Assembly (NCBI GenBank): GCA_030248065.1 | Contig: JASAMV010003089.1 | Coordinates: 1 to 34,261, forward strand | Source: Rhynchonema sp. JSB1_4 | Lineage: Eukaryota > Nematoda > Chromadorea > Monhysterida > Xyalidae | DNA: 34,261 nucleotides | Reading direction: 5' to 3' | Shown here: positions 32,999-34,261 of the stretch, piece after piece | Layout: every line of letters starts with the position of its first letter | How positions within the stretch are numbered: position 1 is the first letter of the stretch | Notes under the pieces: generated by a model | Databases searched by the model: none | The model's input: the letters and a program-made list of their open reading frames with translations, nothing else | What the model was told of the DNA's origin: nothing | Program-made: the position numbers and the translations under genes

Positions 32999-33190
32999 CT
33001 AGCATGTCGCATCATAATCACAGTCACAGTTGACATCGTTTTTGTGCGGGCAAGACAGCGGCTTTGGGTACTCTACCGACAGAAATTCAGCCATTTGGTC
33101 GACGTGGTTCAGGAATATCTGCTCCAGTGGTCTATTTTTGTAGAATTCCATCACCGATCGCTTGTGGATTGAATCATCTTCCAGAAGCTT
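32999..33190 (-). CDS. Second exon of unknown divergent-partner gene
   Basis: Joined in phase 0 to the exon ending at 33245 through a 54-bp intron with acceptor gatttatttccag. The intron contains an in-frame stop (TAG), so splicing is required. It encodes 63 residues and a TAG stop. The first half is charged and helical; the C terminus is Cys- and Asp-rich (CPHKNDVNCDCDYDATC), possibly metal-binding. No family recognised. Confidence 0.7.
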   Translation of the reverse strand, partial: KLLEDDSIHKRSVMEFYKNRPLEQIFLNHVDQMAEFLSVEYPKPLSCPHKNDVNCDCDYDATC

Positions 33191-33244
33191 CTGGAAATAA
33201 ATCATTTGTGACTCTTGCTAAATAAACTCACTCGGTTTACTGAC

Positions 33245-33556
33245 CTCATCCAACAGCGCCCATATTTTCTCCTTGTCTTCGTACCACATGTTGGCGTAGA
33301 TGCGTAACTTTGCACCTCGCAATACATCGGCAGCCGTCATCAAACAGGTATGCACCAATCTTGAATCGTCGAATTCACGACCGATGATGTCCCTGTGGCA
33401 GTGATCGACTGAACAAAGGGAACGTTTGTCGTTCACGCAGGCGCGATAGACAAAGGGAGCCGCTACTTTGACCAGCAAGCCCCCGCAACGTTTCAGTTCT
33501 TTCTCGGTCTGCATTTTGTGGAATGAAATCAACAACTGCTTTTCGTCACTTGCCAT
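33245..33556 (-). CDS. First exon of unknown gene divergent from the integrase
   Basis: The ATG is at 33556 on the minus strand; 104 codons lead to the donor gatgag|gtcagt. With the second exon the product is about 167 residues, small and soluble, with no signal peptide. Visible features are an alternating K/E/L helix near residues 5-25 and a Cys/His cluster CSVDHCHRDI near residues 47-56. It lies head to head with the integrase at 33604, only 47 bp apart, so a shared bidirectional promoter is likely and both genes may belong to one mobile element. I do not recognise it as a standard Polinton gene (protease, ATPase, capsid or polymerase B). Confidence 0.72.
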
Positions 33557-33603
33557 ATTGTTTCGAAATATTCTGAAACTCTATTGTCATTTATAGATTA
33601 GTC
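33557..33603. promoter_or_regulatory. 47-bp divergent intergenic region, putative bidirectional promoter
   Basis: The gap between the two opposing start codons is A/T-rich and has no clear TATA box or initiator. Its shortness means that the 5' ends of both transcripts are very short or that initiation overlaps coding sequence. Confidence 0.35.
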
Positions 33604-34261
33604 ATGACGAGCATAAATCAAACCATCCGCGATTTGTACACAAAACTGGGATCTGGTGCTGCGTTCGCCGGCCCAGAACGACTGTACCGGGCTGCCAGGC
33701 AAGTGAATTCAGCAGTGACACGACAGGATGTGACCAAATTTTTGCGCAAGAGCCACGTACGGTCGCGGACAGCTCGAATCAGCAAAAAGCGGCGAAACAC
33801 CGTGCCTTATGCATTGACCAACATAAATGAACTTCTTTTTTGTGACCTGATGTTTTATGGGCGGCAAAACCAAGCACCGAAACCATTTTTGGTCTGTTCT
33901 GATGGACTTTCTGGCAAGACCATGGGTGTCCCACTATCTAACAAGCGGGCCGATACGGTGGCCACCGGGTTTCAACGCATGATCGAGGAACAGAACCAAG
34001 GCGCGTACCCAAGCGTGGTCTACACGGACCAAGGTATGAGGTACTTTGGTTTGATCCCAAGAAAACAGACAGCCGTTAAATTATTTGCAGGAAATGAGTT
34101 TCGCAATCTACCAAAAGTGCTACGGCCACACCACAGCCGCCTGAAAATGTCCAAACAATTTCAAAAAGCAGCAGCAGCAGAGTCGAAAATTGCTCAACTG
34201 AAAAGCCTATTTCAAAAATACCGAGTCTATACAAATGAAGATAAACTGAAGGATATCTGGT
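33604..34261 (+). CDS. DDE integrase (rve superfamily), Polinton/Maverick-like, runs off the window
   Basis: Such enzymes join element ends to target DNA in the nucleus. Translation from the ATG at 33604 shows a helical N-terminal part with a PERLYRAARQ-type motif and a basic stretch near residues 52-64, an order familiar from Polinton/Maverick integrases. The catalytic core follows: Asp81 in FCDLM, Asp142 in the TDQG motif, and Glu174 in a KAAAAESK helix. The last two sit 31 residues apart if a 57-bp segment (34034-34090, gtatgag ... tttgcag) is spliced out in phase 1. Unspliced, the frame stays open but the spacing grows to 50 residues and the TDQG-NEF motif is broken. The C terminus lies beyond the window. 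A retroelement or domesticated integrase is the alternative. Confidence 0.68.
   Translation, partial: MTSINQTIRDLYTKLGSGAAFAGPERLYRAARQVNSAVTRQDVTKFLRKSHVRSRTARISKKRRNTVPYALTNINELLFCDLMFYGRQNQAPKPFLVCSDGLSGKTMGVPLSNKRADTVATGFQRMIEEQNQGAYPSVVYTDQGMRYFGLIPRKQTAVKLFAGNEFRNLPKVLRPHHSRLKMSKQFQKAAAAESKIAQLKSLFQKYRVYTNEDKLKDIW
34034..34090 (+). other. 57-bp intron within the integrase gene, no in-frame stop
   Basis: The donor caag|gtatga and the acceptor atttgcag|gaaat bound it. Its length is a multiple of three and it holds no in-frame stop, so retention would yield a protein with 19 extra residues next to the second catalytic Asp. Confidence 0.65.

Overview
This is animal-type nuclear DNA, AT-rich and dominated by non-autonomous transposable elements. 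The introns with GT..AG borders, two of them only 54 and 57 bp long, the poly(A) signals, and the mix of TA-, TWA- and 8-bp-duplicating inverted-repeat elements fit an invertebrate. I cannot name the species. There is no bacterial operon, CRISPR array or rRNA. Most long open frames on the left two thirds are by-products of repeats and are not annotated as genes.

Layout. Positions 1-9047 hold 2.6 copies of a 3.45-kb direct tandem repeat, cut by the window start. Each copy carries a hAT-like element (F1). From 9151 to 19067 lies a graveyard of nested elements: hAT-like elements three levels deep, PIF/Harbinger-like and TA-duplicating inverted-repeat elements, a perfect 151-bp-arm hairpin, a hairpin MITE split by a small LTR-like element, and a split 832-bp inverted-repeat element. 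From 19844 to 25204 two Foldback-type elements sit 22 bp apart; their arms carry tandem subrepeats. A long TG microsatellite, a 1.7-kb long-inverted-repeat element and another F1 copy follow, up to 28434.

Genes. A plus-strand gene runs through this jungle: exons 12661-12853, 19068-19183 and 28961-29092 join with matching phases (1, then 0) across 6.2-kb and 9.8-kb introns. They encode helical segments followed by a C-terminal membrane segment. Its first exons are not identified. The right end is gene-like: a minus-strand two-exon gene (32332 to 31440, possibly LRR-like), a minus-strand two-exon gene (33556 to 32999) and, divergent from it by 47 bp, a plus-strand DDE integrase (rve fold, most like Polinton/Maverick integrases) that runs off the window.

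The genes do not form an obvious pathway. The strongest observations are structural: the paired Foldback elements, the reconstructable nested insertions with intact target duplications, the LTR-like insertion in a hairpin, and the integrase with its divergent unknown partner.
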